Of a stretch of DNA of 64,000 nt, positions 1 through 12,430 are shown in pieces. Positions within the stretch are counted from its first letter, which is position 1. Each line of letters starts with the position of its first letter. A program made the translations under genes and the position numbers. Location of the stretch: assembly GCA_002803225.1 (NCBI GenBank), contig NXFV01000112.1:1-64000 (forward strand), given 5' to 3'. Origin of the DNA: Gamarada debralockiae (taxonomy: Eukaryota; Ascomycota; Leotiomycetes; Helotiales; Hyphodiscaceae). The notes beneath the pieces are model-generated. The model made no database searches. It was not told where the DNA came from and was given only the letters and a program-made list of their open reading frames with translations.

Positions 1-330
1 TGCTAAAGGTAGGAGTGGCGTTTTTGATTTTTGCCGATCACTCACCGGAACCGATTGTACATCTTGTGGTTTTAAGTGAGTGAAAGATTCCAACTCCTGG
101 AAGCTAGAAGATGTACTGTACTGTACTAATACAATTAACGAAGTAAGTCGAGCGATTCGAGTCCAATTGTCCAACTGACACGGACGATCACCAATCCACC
201 TGCTCAGTATCTCAGGACATTTCCTCGTCGTTGATACTGGCACTGAGAAAATGCATCTCATAACAACCTTCACCTGCACCAGAGTCAGTTTTGCTAGCAC
301 TAGATTACCCGTAAGAAGTTCGTCCAAGTC

Positions 331-819
331 TCACCGTAATTGATGAAGGTGGCGCCAGGAGGAAGACGAAAGTGAATCCTCTGAATCCCAATGGTTGATG
401 TTCTCTCCGTCCAGTATTTGTGAGACCGCCTTGTAGAACCTCGCATTCTCCATTCCCCAACCACCACCAGCGAGGTTCTCAACATGAGGACGGAGGTCGA
501 ATTCTTCCCGCATCATACAAAACACCAGGCTGTGGCTGGCCCGTAGAATCCGCTTGCAATTATTTCCGTATTCCCGCCTGACGAGGCGCCATATGTCGAC
601 GTTGTTCTCGCTGAATTGCCTCTTGTCTTGAGAGATGTCAGGCCACTGGGCAACGATGTGAATGAAGCATTCTAGAAAGAGCACTGGATTGCGGAGTTTC
701 TGAGCTATATCTATGAAATTCGGTGCCGCCCGAGCAAATTCATTGAGTTGGCCGAAAGACACGCCTCTGAACATTGGGCTGCCAAGTAGCCTACTCATGA
801 TGATCGCCGAAAATTGCAC
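331..819 (-). CDS. Hypothetical protein, 3' part only
   Basis: An open frame of about 160 codons on the minus strand. The middle, with a 'NPVLFLECFIHIVAQWPD' stretch followed by a run of basic residues, resembles the C-terminal half of fungal BTB-type proteins, but I see no BTB fold here and the resemblance is weak. The first residues may lie in an upstream exon: the frame upstream of 819 is broken within about 60 bases. Codon use looks coding, and the C-terminus is rich in serine. It could be a decayed gene. No function is assigned. Confidence 0.3.
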   Translation of the reverse strand: MQFSAIIMSRLLGSPMFRGVSFGQLNEFARAAPNFIDIAQKLRNPVLFLECFIHIVAQWPDISQDKRQFSENNVDIWRLVRREYGNNCKRILRASHSLVFCMMREEFDLRPHVENLAGGGWGMENARFYKAVSQILDGENINHWDSEDSLSSSSWRHLHQLR

Positions 820-1862
820 AGTTAAAGTCTGCTTGACGAGTCATCATCCACGCTTCATCGATTTCCTGTCTTGTCTACGGTCTGTTGTACACGGGGCAGA
901 GGAATTTTCGAAAGCTTCGTGCTCCCATTTCGGTCTGTGGATGGAGGAAAGAGTCTCCTCGCCTCAGAAGCCTATTCATGATTAATCAATATTCAAGACC
1001 AAGTACAAGCACTGGCAAGCCCAGGAGTACGAACTGGCTTGGACTACCTTTGCACCTGGCTCCGAAGCCCCAGTGACGTCGTCGTCCGCTCGACTTTATC
1101 CAGGGAATCAAGAAAACGTCCGAAAATAGTTAGAATACAGTTTCTGAAATGTAGGATGGATGTGGAATTCTTGTTTGAACACTACAAGGTGAACATCTGG
1201 CTTCAACCCCGACGATATGAAAACGTAAGGAGCAGCTAGTGGAGGAATGTCGTTGGTTCCTCCTGAACATCCGCTTATGGGAACTTGCTAGAACCATGCC
1301 GCTGCCATCAGAACTCTCAAGTCCTGTCGATAGTATGGACGCTCTCACCGCGGCGTTTAGAATGGTCAGCCATAGAAGCAGCCAGCACTCAGCAGTCGCT
1401 GCACTTGCCGTAAGCACAAGTATCCTTTCACTTACCTGAGGTCAATTGCATCCCACTCGAAATTAAGAAAACGCTACTGACCGGCTGTGGACTACTATTG
1501 ACTCGTAGTAGATGCTACCCGGAAGAAGAGGAAGTATGAAGGTATTGAATTTACGCGTCGAACACGCGATTGATCCACATGAGCGCCCGCAGTTGGCGGT
1601 GACCAGTGGCAGAATTTATTCTGAGTCTTCGCCTAGGTTATTAGAGCGCGGACGTCATTAAATATGAACCATCTGATCTCAGCAGATCACCTGACTACTT
1701 ATTTGTATAAAGGCGAGTAGGCTTATAAGGTGAGTGTCTGAGCCCTGCGCGCCGTAAAGAGCATTGTAGGCAGTTCAAACTTGCCGACGTATTGACGTGG
1801 CGTGGGGCCCTCTCGCTTCTTGATAATCTCCCATCCTTTAGCCTCTATAACCGCTTGCTGCT
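820..1862. other. Intergenic, no supported gene
   Basis: Only short open frames occur on either strand (60-95 codons), none with a recognisable domain or convincing splice sites. It may hold upstream exons of the minus-strand ORF ending at 331 and the 3' flank of the 2EXR gene. Confidence 0.4.
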
Positions 1863-2645
1863 CTAGAAATCTGTCTCGAAGGCCAACCCCTTCCCATAAA
1901 ACCTGACCCGATCGGCAGCAAACTCCCTCCTAGATCGCTCCACCAGCTCTGGAATTGCCAGACTGTCCCAGCCCTCACACCAGACCTCGACTCCGGGAAG
2001 ATAACCCTGCGGGAGAATCAAACTCAGCGTTAGAGGGCACCTTGCCTTGCCCAAGACACGAAAGCAGGCCTCAATAGCAGGGCTTAAGTAGTCCACAGTC
2101 TTCCACGGATCCTTGCCCGAGTCATAACTGCGCTCCACCCGATGGAATTGCCAGGGGAGGCCAACGCAACCGTGATATCGGTGGCTACCATGCGGATCTT
2201 GCCCGAGTCTCCAAGGCATACCCACCTCTGCCATCAGATATCGTAACCGAGCTCTATTGCCCTCGCCGATTATGCTCAGCCACCGGTACATCGGCTGCCA
2301 GGTTTCGTGGCCCATGAACCGGAATGTATTGAGACCGTAAAAGGTCGCTGCGGCCTCGGTAGCAACTTGGCGGCTGCAGTATATCAAAGCCAGTGTGAGC
2401 GGTGCAAGAGGAGTGATAGGATCAAGGGTGATGGTCTCGATAAACTTCCATTGCCCACCTTCCAATTTCTTAGTCCATTCGTAGTGCATAGAGCATACAG
2501 TAATGGGTTCGAGCGAGACTAGAACGTTATAATAGATCCGATCGCGAATCTCTCGCGGGAGATCAAGGAATGTCGCTGACGTGTACTTGATTAGGCTAAG
2601 GGGTTCCCCTTTCCGCCACCTAATCCGGCACACTCGCTTAGGCAT
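1863..2645 (-). CDS. 2EXR (F-box-like) domain protein
   Basis: About 260 residues from the ATG at 2645; the frame stays open to 2756 without an earlier ATG, so an upstream exon is possible. Near residue 25 is the hallmark 'FLDLPREIRDRIYY' of the fungus-expanded 2EXR family, and further on comes 'LALIYCSRQVATEAAATFYG', the second conserved element of the family (small helix, then 'ANTFRF'-like strand, here 'LNTFRFMG'). Members are cytosolic or nuclear, mostly uncharacterised, and often compared with F-box proteins; no substrate is known. The gene is divergent from the WD40 gene at 2940. Family assignment is solid, role unknown. Confidence 0.7.
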   Translation of the reverse strand: MPKRVCRIRWRKGEPLSLIKYTSATFLDLPREIRDRIYYNVLVSLEPITVCSMHYEWTKKLEGGQWKFIETITLDPITPLAPLTLALIYCSRQVATEAAATFYGLNTFRFMGHETWQPMYRWLSIIGEGNRARLRYLMAEVGMPWRLGQDPHGSHRYHGCVGLPWQFHRVERSYDSGKDPWKTVDYLSPAIEACFRVLGKARCPLTLSLILPQGYLPGVEVWCEGWDSLAIPELVERSRREFAADRVRFYGKGLAFETDF

Positions 2646-2939
2646 ATCGGTGTTTAAGAGGGCCCTTTGGGTGGAATTGGTTTTCAAAGGAGGTTGGAAT
2701 CCCGCTGGCTTTTGGGCATTTGGCTTTGTCACTACCCTCACCGCTCCCGACACCAATTCTTTTGTGGTTCGGACTTGGCGGTGAAGAGTGGCAGAATTTG
2801 TCTTTCTACTTGAGAAACAAACTTCACTTCAATTTCGACTCTTCAAAATTTTGGATCCTTGAGATATTCTTGGATTTTGGAGCCCAAAGCAGTCTGGCCA
2901 TACGCATCTCTCATTGAAAATGTAGGAGCAGGTTAAAAT

Positions 2940-4409
2940 ATGGATCCAACACCGAAGATTCCAACCCTCGTGGCTTCGACTTCCGATACATACAGCTGCT
3001 CCATCGCAGAGTCCAGAAGTCGCGAAAGAGCGCTCCAAGATGTTCAATCCCACCAGGATTTACCCATACCAAATGCCGCCGAGGACGAAGAGGAAGCAAA
3101 TTACTTCAAAAACGCCCAATGGTAAGCTCCGACCTCCTGCCCAAGACACCAACTAACAACCTCCAGGTCACCAGACGGAACCACCCTTCTAACCTCCAGC
3201 GCCGACAACAACCTCCGAACATTCATCATTCCACCAACTCTCCTTTCCTCTTCCTCCCAAACAACCCTCACTCCCTACACCTCCCACACTTCTCCCACAT
3301 CCACAAATTGTCTCGCACCCTACCCTCATTTCTCCTTACAAGATACATCCACAACGCTCTGCCTCTCAACTCCAACCGATCTTCCAATCCGCCTCCAGAA
3401 CTGCCTCTCCACCTCCACCACGCCACTTTCAACTTACAACTTAATATCGCCCACAACAGAAGCATACCTGACGCCCTCATCCCTCCTCTGGTCTGCACCT
3501 GGCACTCACTTTTTGACCGGCACGGATTGTCTGATTGCTTTATTCGATGTCTCAAGAAGTGGCGAAGGACCTATAATGAGAATGCCGACGATTCCGTCAA
3601 AGAGACATAAAATGAAAGGTGGCGGCGTCGGCATACGCGGCATTATCTCCTCCCTCTCTTTACAACCATCGTCCACCGAACACGGCGAAGGCATGTTAGC
3701 AGCCGGGACTTGGACGCGTTGGGTCGGTCTCTACGATATGGCTGGTCTAGGCGGGATGGTATCCACCTGGAGTATCACTGATGCAGCGGACAAAAATGCA
3801 GGGATTGGTGGAACGGGGATTACGCAAACTTTATGGAGTAGTTGCGGGAGATATTTGTGTGTGGTTGAGAGGAAAAGTAGGGGGGTGTTGGTTTATGATG
3901 TTAGGGTTATGGGGAAATTGGTTGCGTGGTTGGAGGGGAGAGAGGCGGATACGAACCAGAGGTTGGGGGTGGATGTTTTTGAGGCTGAAGACGGAATGGA
4001 GGTTTGGGCTGGTGGAACGGATGGGATTGTTAGGGTTTGGGAGGGAATTGGAAAGCAAGAAGGCGGTGTGGAGAGGAGTTGGGAGTGGAGATCCCATGAT
4101 GGTGAGTTGAAAGTTGCCAGTGAGATTGGAAATGTGTGCTGATGCTTTGCAGATCCTGTTTCTTCGACTATTGTGCATAGTTCGGGCACGGTTGTGGCGA
4201 CTTGTTCTGGGCAAAGATCTATTCCAGATTTTGAAGGCAGTGATAGTAGCAGTGAAAGAAGCAAGAGTAGTGAAGAGGACAGCACCAACGACGATGAAGA
4301 TATTGATGCAAACAGCATTGAAGATAGCGATGGAGACGAATACTCGACTTATTCAGTAAAACCAATCGGTCGAACACCAGACAATAGCATCAAAGTATGG
4401 AGTTTATGA
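2940..4409 (+). CDS. WD40 protein of the WRAP53/TCAB1-Swt21 family
   Basis: Three exons: 2940-3121, 3167-4101, 4153-4409 (457 residues). The first intron is 45 nt with GTAAGC, a CTAAC branch point and CAG. Across the first junction the frame gives 'WSPDGTTLLTSSADN', a textbook WD40 blade. Later blades include 'TLWSSCGRYLCVVERKS' and 'VWAGGTDGIVRVWE'; the final 'PDNSIKVWSL' closes the propeller after an acidic serine/glutamate/aspartate-rich insert (about residues 395-440). Known members: human WRAP53 carries telomerase and scaRNAs to Cajal bodies, and yeast Swt21 is linked to pre-mRNA splicing. Which role applies here is not visible. It converges with the XPF-like gene, ends 197 bp apart. Confidence 0.8.
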
Positions 4410-4606
4410 CATATCATTTCCAGCAATTGGCAAAGTATGTGATCCCTAAATCGAGCTGAACATGGAGCAAAAGATTCATCCAGCCATCAAACCAGCTAAA
4501 ATAGGCACAGTAGATCGAGCCAACTCTGTAGAAGCACTTCTCACGGCCACTTCGCATTGAACACCGCAGTCACTCTCTCCAAATATCGAGTTCCTCGCAG
4601 CACTTC

Positions 4607-7600
4607 TCACGACCACCTAGCGTCGACTACAGCACTCACTCGCGCCATCAACCGATTTCCACAGACAGGTCCAAATCTAGCAATTCTCTGCTCTCTACCC
4701 ATCTCCACAAAAGCCGTCAAACCGAAATGAGCAGCCTTACTGGGACTCGAAAGATCCACGCCATCAGGAGCTTTGACTGCTCCAATAATGTGTTGAGCTG
4801 CAAATGCATTCAAGCCAGTTCTTCTAAGGAATAACTCCCAGTGAGTCTCATCTACAAGAAGCACTTCGTCAACTCTGTGCTGGGCAATCCTATTGACGAG
4901 CCATTTCGCCAAGGTCGCTTCTCCACCACCCACGAATTGCACGTTGATGGTCGTCTGGAGGCTTAGAGCAAAGCTTACAAATTCGCTGAAGGTGGTGCAA
5001 TCCCTATCGTCGAGTTCTCGTGTGGTCTCGTCCTGTCGACCTTCAGTGACGAGCACAATGAGCTTCTCGTACCTCGAGCTGACTTTCTCCAGTCGCTCTC
5101 GAATTGCTGGTTTGGTTTTCTGGCCTGGAAGAGGTTTCTGTTTAATCTTTTGCAGGTTGGCGATGATGATACCGACCATTGGGGAGACGATGATATCTGC
5201 TTCGAATGCGAGAGGAGAAGCAATAGGTGAGCGAGTGACGGAATTGGGCATCCAGACGGTTGTATCGTGGGCAGAGAAGTCTCGCTCGACGAGAATAATA
5301 CTTGGAAACAGAGCTTCAATGTGCTTTATCAGCCCACGATGTTTGAGGAGAGTGGATGCGACGATGACGTTGACCGGGGTATTTGGAAATTTGTTTGGAG
5401 GAGCTGGCAGAGGGGTGTCAGTCTTGGGAACTGGCGAATTTCGGATCGGGAGTTGCAGAGGAAGTTCTGGCTGAGGACTAGGCTTGGCTGGCGCTGATTG
5501 GGCTTTTGCCAGTCCAGTCGCCTTTGCAAAGTACGAGCTATCGCCCAGCTTTGGCTTCTTCGTTCCTCGAATTTTGAGGAAGTTCTCAACCGAATTTCCA
5601 ACAGAGAAGGCTCCTCCCATGAGTAAACTTCCTCCTTTATTCGGGCGATCCATTTGTAGTTTCTTTGCTTCCATAACGAAGTCGGTCGGCTTCCGTGTCT
5701 TCCTGGGTGGTTGCTTAGCAACTGCATTGGCCAGAGCTTCCTGTTCTGCTGAACTCCCGCCGCTACCACGATCTTCAATCTCAATCTTGCGTTTCTTTAC
5801 AAGGAATGATAGGTCTTGATGTAAGCCCTTTTCAAACTGACCTAGTTCAATTTCGTCATCGTCATCCTCGTCTCTGAGGATCCTCAATCCTAGTGGCTTC
5901 CACGTCAATGTGGAGGTATCGATGACTTTGTCGTCTTCCGGACCCTTGACAAAAGTTTGCCAGGTTGAATCATCCCAGACGAAATCTTCCTCCAGAGCGA
6001 TTTTGGCGAGGTCATGGGGAAAAGGATTGTAACGAATTTTGGCTTGTCCGTTCAAAGGCCACTTTGGAAGGCTATGGCCGATAGTATCCTTCATCACGAC
6101 CTTCTGCATGTCCAAGAGCGAACTCGAATTTGGGTGACTCTGCAAAGCGTTCCAGGGTGGAACCGGTAAGGAGAAGTCCATGATAGGAACCTTAACTCGT
6201 GCCATTGTATCGGCTGGGACCAATTCCTCCTGCTCGGACATTCGTGTTGCTTTCTCATGCGCATCGCCAAAGGCCTCTTCGAAGTATGAAGATTCGAATG
6301 GGTCAGTGGGCGGAGAGAGAGTTGCAACGGGCAATTCCATGGCCATCTCGCTGAAACGTACAGACTTCGGGAGCTCGGTTGGCTTAGCTGGAGTAAGAGG
6401 TTCTTCAACTTTAAGCTCCTCACGCTTGAACCTCTTTGTTTCGATATCCGGATAGATGGGAGGCCTGTCTAGAGATGCAGCTGGAGAGTATACATCTGCA
6501 AGCTTGACTGTGTCGCTACCAACCAACGTATCGGAGGATGCGTCATGGCTATCCCTTGCATTCTTGATCGGTGTCGGGACATCTTCGTCAAAGATTTGTT
6601 TTTCGATGGCTTCCAGATCCTGTTTTGTGAGGGATTCCGGATCTGAAAGAATTGGCAATTCGAAAACTGGATCAGACATCGATGGCTCGTATGACTGTAC
6701 AGGAAATGCCATAGGTGAAATGGGTGGCGTGACGGGTTCTAAAGCAGTGTTCTAATATGCCTAGAGTCGGTGAATGTTCAAATATGAGCTTATCAAGAGG
6801 CACTCACCCTTTTGTATGTTTGAACTCTAGCCCACACTTTCCTCTCGTCCTCTTCGGTCCAGTCATTCTTCAAAATGTTCTGTAGATACACCAGAGTATC
6901 CTTTGAAACCTCTAACTTCTCTCTCTTCAAATTTTCCAAGATCTCGGCTCCCTTACTCCACAAGTTGGGTGAAAATCCGAGACCGCCATTGTTCTCCTCG
7001 TCTACTACCTCCAAAGGAAATTTCACATTTTGCAGCTTGACTTCGAAGCCTTCCCTCTGGGCAAACTTCTTACAATCAGTTTCGTGATCGCTCCTCAACA
7101 ATGAAAGCTCGAATCGAAAGTTTTTGCTCTTCCTGGTGCCGATCATCTGGAGCATAATATTATCAACCCAGTCAGACGTCTCTTCACGGGAAACAGAAGC
7201 AATGAGCAATGCTGCGTCTTTCGAAATAGTAAGACGTTCATCAGTGTTGACATTGGCAATCAGCTGAAATTGTGGGAGGGGTGAATCGTCGGTGAGTCCG
7301 TCCTCGTAATCTCCGAATATGCTGAGGTTCGAGATAAGATATGGTTCCCTGAGGTAGTCACGAGAGAGACCATTCTTACGTGCGTACTCCAGAGGTGAGA
7401 TATCATCATCTTCCTCGTCGCTAGATTGGGATTGACTTGCAGGATCGAGCATCAGTGAAGTTGGGATGACTTCTAAAGATCGCTGTAAATAATCATCATT
7501 GAGCTGCGGTTGAGAGGCGGCACTATCAAGGATCGGCGGATTCGAGATGAGTTCCAGTCGTTGGGGCAAAGATTCGTTACCAGACTGAGGCTGTTCAGAA

Positions 7601-8667
7601 ACAACAAGGTTCTGGGAAGCCAGAATGAGTTCCAAAGATTGGCGCAACGAACCATCGCTGAGTTGAGAGTGATTGGCATCATCAAGGAGCGATGAAGTCG
7701 CCATACATTCTGCAGACTGGGATAAATGTTCGTCGCGGGATTTGGTATCATCAGGAGGATCAATGCCTGGAGAACTTGAGAAGAGTTCTGGGGAGTAGTC
7801 GAGGTTGGGTTGGAATTGTTCGGTAGTATCGAGGACCGGAGAAGTCGAGATCAGTTCGAGAAGCTGATGAGATGAATCGCCAATAGGATATACTTGTCCA
7901 CCAGTTTCGAAGATTCGTAAAGTTAAGTCTAGCTCTTTTGAAGGGCGAGAGTTGTCGCTGAACTGCGTGGGATCAGGATTATCATGGGCCAATGGAGTGG
8001 ACACGAGCTCTACAGATTGTTGCGAGTAATCGTCGATGAATATGGTGTCATCGGGAGTTTCAATACCTTGTGAACTAGAAACGCGTTCTGTAAGGTGTAG
8101 TGAGTCATTGTTAGAGTGAGAGTGTTCGGTAGTATGGAGAACTAGAGAAGTCGAGATCAGTTCCAGAGGCTGATGAAAGTATTCGTCGATGTATTGTGGT
8201 CGTTCAGCAGTATCGAGGAGTTGTAAAGTCGAGCCTGGTTTCGGTGGTTGCTGAGATTCGACTCTCAATTGGACATGATCGGGAGTAGTAATACCTGATA
8301 TACTCGAAATGAGTCCTGGAGGTTGTAGACATTCATTGCTGGATGGTGAGTGTTCAGTAGCATTGAGGACTGGTGAAGTCGCAATGAGTTCCGGGGGTTG
8401 GTGATAGTCGTCGCTAAACTGAATTTCATCGGGAGTGTCGATGTCTGGCGGCGAACTTGAGATCGGTTCCAGAGAGTTGTGCAGAGAATCGTTGTTGGAG
8501 TGGGGTTGTTCCGCAGGATGGGGGATTGAATAACCTGAATGGGGTTCTCGAGCATCATAGGAAGAGTCCTCGCTGGATTGAGATTGTTCGACAGCTTCAA
8601 GGAGTGGTGAACGCTTGAGGAGATCCAGAAACCGGTGCAGACCCTCCATGTTAGCCTGGGTGCCCAT
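4607..8667 (-). CDS. XPF-nuclease-like/HhH protein, candidate Zip2/SHOC1 homologue
   Basis: Two exons, 6808-8667 and 4607-6751, joined over a 56-nt intron (GTGAGT...TATTAG); the earlier CTCTAG acceptor would give an immediate stop. Product 1,334 residues. Residues about 30-440 are a degenerate serine/glutamine/aspartate-rich repeat. About 440-620 is a more ordered block. Residues about 1080-1246 read like an XPF/ERCC4 nuclease fold: 'NVIVASTLLKHRGLIKHIE', 'ILVERDF', 'FEADIIVSPMVGIIIANL', 'RYEKLIVLVTEG', but the catalytic V-ERK-D signature is replaced by 'SPMVGI'. Residues 1253-1334 look like a tandem helix-hairpin-helix. That layout is known from XPF and from the inactive meiotic crossover protein Zip2/SHOC1. 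The gene is certain; the homology call is inference from pattern. Confidence 0.65.
7350..8580 (-). repeat. Degenerate in-frame repeat, about 30 residues per unit
   Basis: Within the first exon of the XPF-like gene. Units follow a pattern of 'LELISTSPVLDTTEQ' followed by a serine/asparagine/aspartate spacer; roughly a dozen diverged copies, alternating 'LISTSPVLDT' and 'SSSPGIDTPDD' half-units. Predicted to be disordered. Confidence 0.6.
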
Positions 8668-11197
8668 TAAAAGTTGAGAAGTAATGTTTGACTGGACTAT
8701 ACGGAGAAGATTGATGATTAGAATCTAATGTAATAATACAGCCATGACGAGGAGGTTGGGGATGTCGATGAAAGAGAGTTGGAGGACGTCGAAGAAGATG
8801 GCAGTTTAATGGGCACGTGACACCACTAGAATGCTCTCAACATGGCTATCAGCTGATATGCGCCCCTACTACGGACCCTTCGTCAGACATTTATGGATAC
8901 TAAAAGAAGAAGGACATTGGAAACTTCATTTTCCATGCAAATGAGGATGAAAGACGCGTCGGTTCGTGTTTTGAGCTTTCTTATCCTGAAGCGCCGGTCC
9001 TCCATTCTCAAAAGTCAAGCAGCTCTCGACAAGCAGCATATTTTGTTCCAAGTGTTTCAAATACATGGGCTTTCCCTAGTGGCTTGGAGCTGCCGTGTAA
9101 GTCAACATGTGTTTGCGCATGATAGGATACAAATAACTTCCACTTTAAAGCTAGAAAGACTGACGCCGATCTAGCTTCACGGTAGGAAACGCGCTGCTCT
9201 GCGCGCATGTTCTCTTGATAGCTCAACCGAATGCTTGTAAAGGACGATCCAATCGAAGTTCTCAGAGACCAATTTGTGACTCAGTCGCACCCCTGAAAGC
9301 TCATGTCGCCCTTCAGCTCCTTCCTGTTCGCCTCATGGATGGCATCGCCCTTGCGGTGTAGTCATGTGGACGTTGGTATCTACATCCAACGAGACAGAGG
9401 ATTTCAGGGAACTTTCATCAGGCATAAATGTCTACGAGATGGTTAAAAACACTTCTCGGTCAGGCTGTGGTCCAATATAGCGTCAGACCGGTTGCGAGGC
9501 CTGTCATTGAAGGCAACAGTGAAGAACTTTTCCACCATTCTCAACTTGACAATTTAGTATCATTACTGGTTATCATTCAAGCATTATTGGTGCGGCCATC
9601 CCGGATGAATGCGAGATAATAAAGGTACTCTCAAAGGGCAGAAGCCATAGTTGCTGCTTCCTTCCCAAATAGGACGGCACGAAGGTCGATCAGAATAGAC
9701 TCAACGCCGAATAAAGTCTGACGGGTTCTTAGGCAAGTGTCCGGAAATTTGCAAAGGCTATTACTTGTCCAAGACAGGCAGAGCTACTGGTTTTGTGTTT
9801 GGAGTCGAGATGTATGGTGTTGTTGCTGTAAGTGAATTCGGCCCGCTCATCAGTTAAAAGAACGGTGTGAGAGCGTCCCGCTTCGATCATAGCAGGTGCT
9901 CAATCAAACGCACACGGAATTCAAAAGGAGGAGCTGAATGGAAAACGATCAGTGATTTTCGGAATATTCTATGCAAGATGCTTCAACGGGTTACGTCACC
10001 AGCATAAGGGAGGCTGCTGACATGCTCTAAGCTGGAATCGACCAGAGACCAGCTCGGCGAAATGCAAGCTTATCTCATGCATATCGGAAGTTCTTACTCA
10101 GAAGAGCTTGTTTTTTACCCTCAGATCGACTCGATGGCTTCTCGATAACCGCTTCTCTTCTGCTGAAACTCGTTCAACAACCACCCGCCATAGTTGCTGA
10201 CAGGCGACGTGATCTCGTGACATGGCGTTTTCTGATCGCCTCGAATAAAGGACTTGGATCATATGCCAGCAAAATCCACCGCTTCGATCCTCGGGGAAAG
10301 CAAGCGGATGATGGCGAGATTTATATGATATTGGTCTTCGTCATACAAAGATGTCGTTGAGCACGCGAGAGCCTTCTTGAATGGCGCAAAAGCTAGTGAT
10401 GAGGCAAAAACTAGGGTTCCCCTGAAGTCACCAATCACACGCCTCACTAAACTCAGGGGGCGCTATTTCTGTGCATTCAAGCGAGCTTAGCCTCATCCTT
10501 TCAACGTCCACTCGAAGATGGAGCACCATGAAATAGGGCCTCGAGAGACGCGAATGATGAACCATAACCCGCAAGGCGCGGTGAGGAGTTTGGGACCCCC
10601 GGAATCCTGCATACAAGTCAGCGAATTGCATATTCACATTCTCCCAAACACGATTGGCCGCTCTGTGATAGGACACAGCCATGTCAGCCACACAGTACAG
10701 GCTATCAAAATTGTCAGATCTCATCAGCATCTTGAGATCTGAATACCTAAATCTGGAAAGTGTTTGCGACAATCTGGACTTCCTTAAAAAATTGTATCCA
10801 AGAGTTCGACAGAGTCTAACTCAAGAGGTTGGAGACTTCCATAGTTTCGTTGATAAAATCCCAGTAATAAGGGGTTTGTAAGTGCAACACCCGGCGTCAA
10901 TGGCAAAGTATGGCCAAATTGAGTCAAGTGTATGTGGAGAAGGGCAACATTCACTCTGTTCCTTCCCGCTGCTATTTCCAAGCTTTAGTATGCCTCTGCC
11001 ACTTACTCCTGAAATGATGTGCTGAATATGACCGATGGTGCAATAGATTTCGCATGACGGTTAGTACAGTATATATATATTGTCCTTCCCTTTATCTCCT
11101 CATACACGATCTCATCTTTACTTTGTTACATTGAAGCACTCCTAGTCTACTTTTTGGATATTCCGCTCTTACCTCTACGACTGTGATATCTATCAAT
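8668..11197. other. 2.5 kb without a convincing gene
   Basis: Many stops in all frames. The longest candidate is a minus-strand frame at 10428-10772 (114 codons, no ATG at its start) with a 'YCVADMAVSYHRAANRVWEN' segment; I cannot assign it, and it may be the remnant of a gene. The last 150 bases before 11198 include a TATATATAT stretch (11070-11080) and pyrimidine-rich sequence, which fit the promoter and leader of the dioxygenase gene. Confidence 0.4.
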
Positions 11198-12430
11198 ATG
11201 GCCCCTTCACTAGAAGTCGGCTATGAGGAGCCCAACCCCAACACCCCTTTCCCCTCAAAGTCTACCATGTCAAAAGTAAACTCCTACGTCCCCGGCCGAA
11301 CGATCATCCAGAAACATGATACCTACGAGCACGAAGACCTCAAACCCTACTTCCCTGATAAGCTCTGGCCCGCCCTCCAGGAAGTCCCCTATTCAGACAA
11401 AGGCCTTCTCGGCGACCCCTCCTTCCAAAACCTGCTTGCGAACGCAACCGACATTTTCGACTACAACCCAAAAATCGGTACTGAGATCCACGGCGTAGAC
11501 CTCTCCACCCTCTCATCCGCCGCCAAAAACGACCTCGCCCTACTAATCGCCACCCGCGGCGTAGTTTTCTTCCGCAACCAAAAGAACCTCACAATCGATG
11601 CTCAAAGAGAACTCGGTGCCTATTTTGGGAGTTTGCATAAACATGCTACGACATCCGTACCGAAGAGAGGTGACCTGGATGATGTTCATGTTGTTTACAC
11701 GGATGAGAAGTCTAAGGACCAGAGAGCGATGTTCGCGCCGACGTTCTTGTGGCATTCGGATGTTACTTATGAGGTACAACCGCCGTCGTATACTTCTCTT
11801 AAGGTCCTGACTGGACCGCCGAGGGGCGGAGGAGGGGATACGCTTTGGTCGAGCCAGTATGCTGCTTATGACGCCCTTTCTGCCCCAATGCAGAAATACC
11901 TCGAGTCTCTCACTGCACTGCATTCATCACACATGCAAGCCGAAGGTTCTCGTACCCTTGGCCGCACAGTCCGTCGAGAACCAATCATCACTGAACATCC
12001 ATTGATAAGATCCCACCCAGTCACGGGATGGAAGAGTTTATTTTTCAACCCGGGCTTCGTGACGAAGATTGTGGGGATTCCAAAGGTAGAGAGTGATATG
12101 ATTATTGGGTATTTGAATGAGGTTGTTACGACGACGCAGGAGTTCCATGTTAGGTTTCAGTGGGGGGAGAATGATGTTGCGTTTTGGGATAATAGAGTTA
12201 CGGTATGTTTGATTTCTTGATGAGTTGGGAACGGGGCTAATTTGGGGTAGAACCATTCTGCATCTTTTGGATTCGCTCCACATAGGAGACATGCGGTGAG
12301 GGTATGCTGTCAGGCTGAGAGGCCATTCTTAGCGACAGATGCCAAAAGCCAGGAGGAAGATCTTGCGGAAAGGTATGGATTGCCTGCTGTGAATAAGGAT
12401 GGGAGCAAACAGAGCAATTACAACGATTGA
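11198..12430 (+). CDS. TauD/TfdA-family 2-oxoglutarate dioxygenase
   Basis: Two exons, 11198-12202 and 12251-12430 (394 residues); the 48-nt intron has GTATGT and GGTAG. The ATG at 11198 is preferred because the frame upstream starts only with GTG. Iron ligands: the H-x-D of 'FLWHSDVTYE' (about residue 188) and the distal histidine in 'FAPHRRHAVRV', whose arginine would bind 2-oxoglutarate. 'GVVFFRNQKNLT' is the family's core strand. Length fits fungal alpha-ketoglutarate-dependent sulfonate/taurine dioxygenases, which release sulfite from sulfonates in the cytosol. Substrate cannot be read from sequence; other TauD members act on different acids. No sulfur or secondary-metabolite genes lie next to it. 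Confidence 0.88.

Noticed and set aside
145..165. T-loop-like GATTCGAGTCC suggesting a tRNA
   Set aside because: The flanking bases do not form a T stem, and no acceptor, D or anticodon arms can be drawn.
6752..6807. Two separate minus-strand genes (6793-8667 and 4607-6712)
   Set aside because: A standard 56-nt intron joins them in frame and both parts end or start at splice sites.
11198..12430. Secondary-metabolite cluster centred on the dioxygenase
   Set aside because: Neighbours are a nucleoporin and mRNA processing genes; no synthase or transporter is present.
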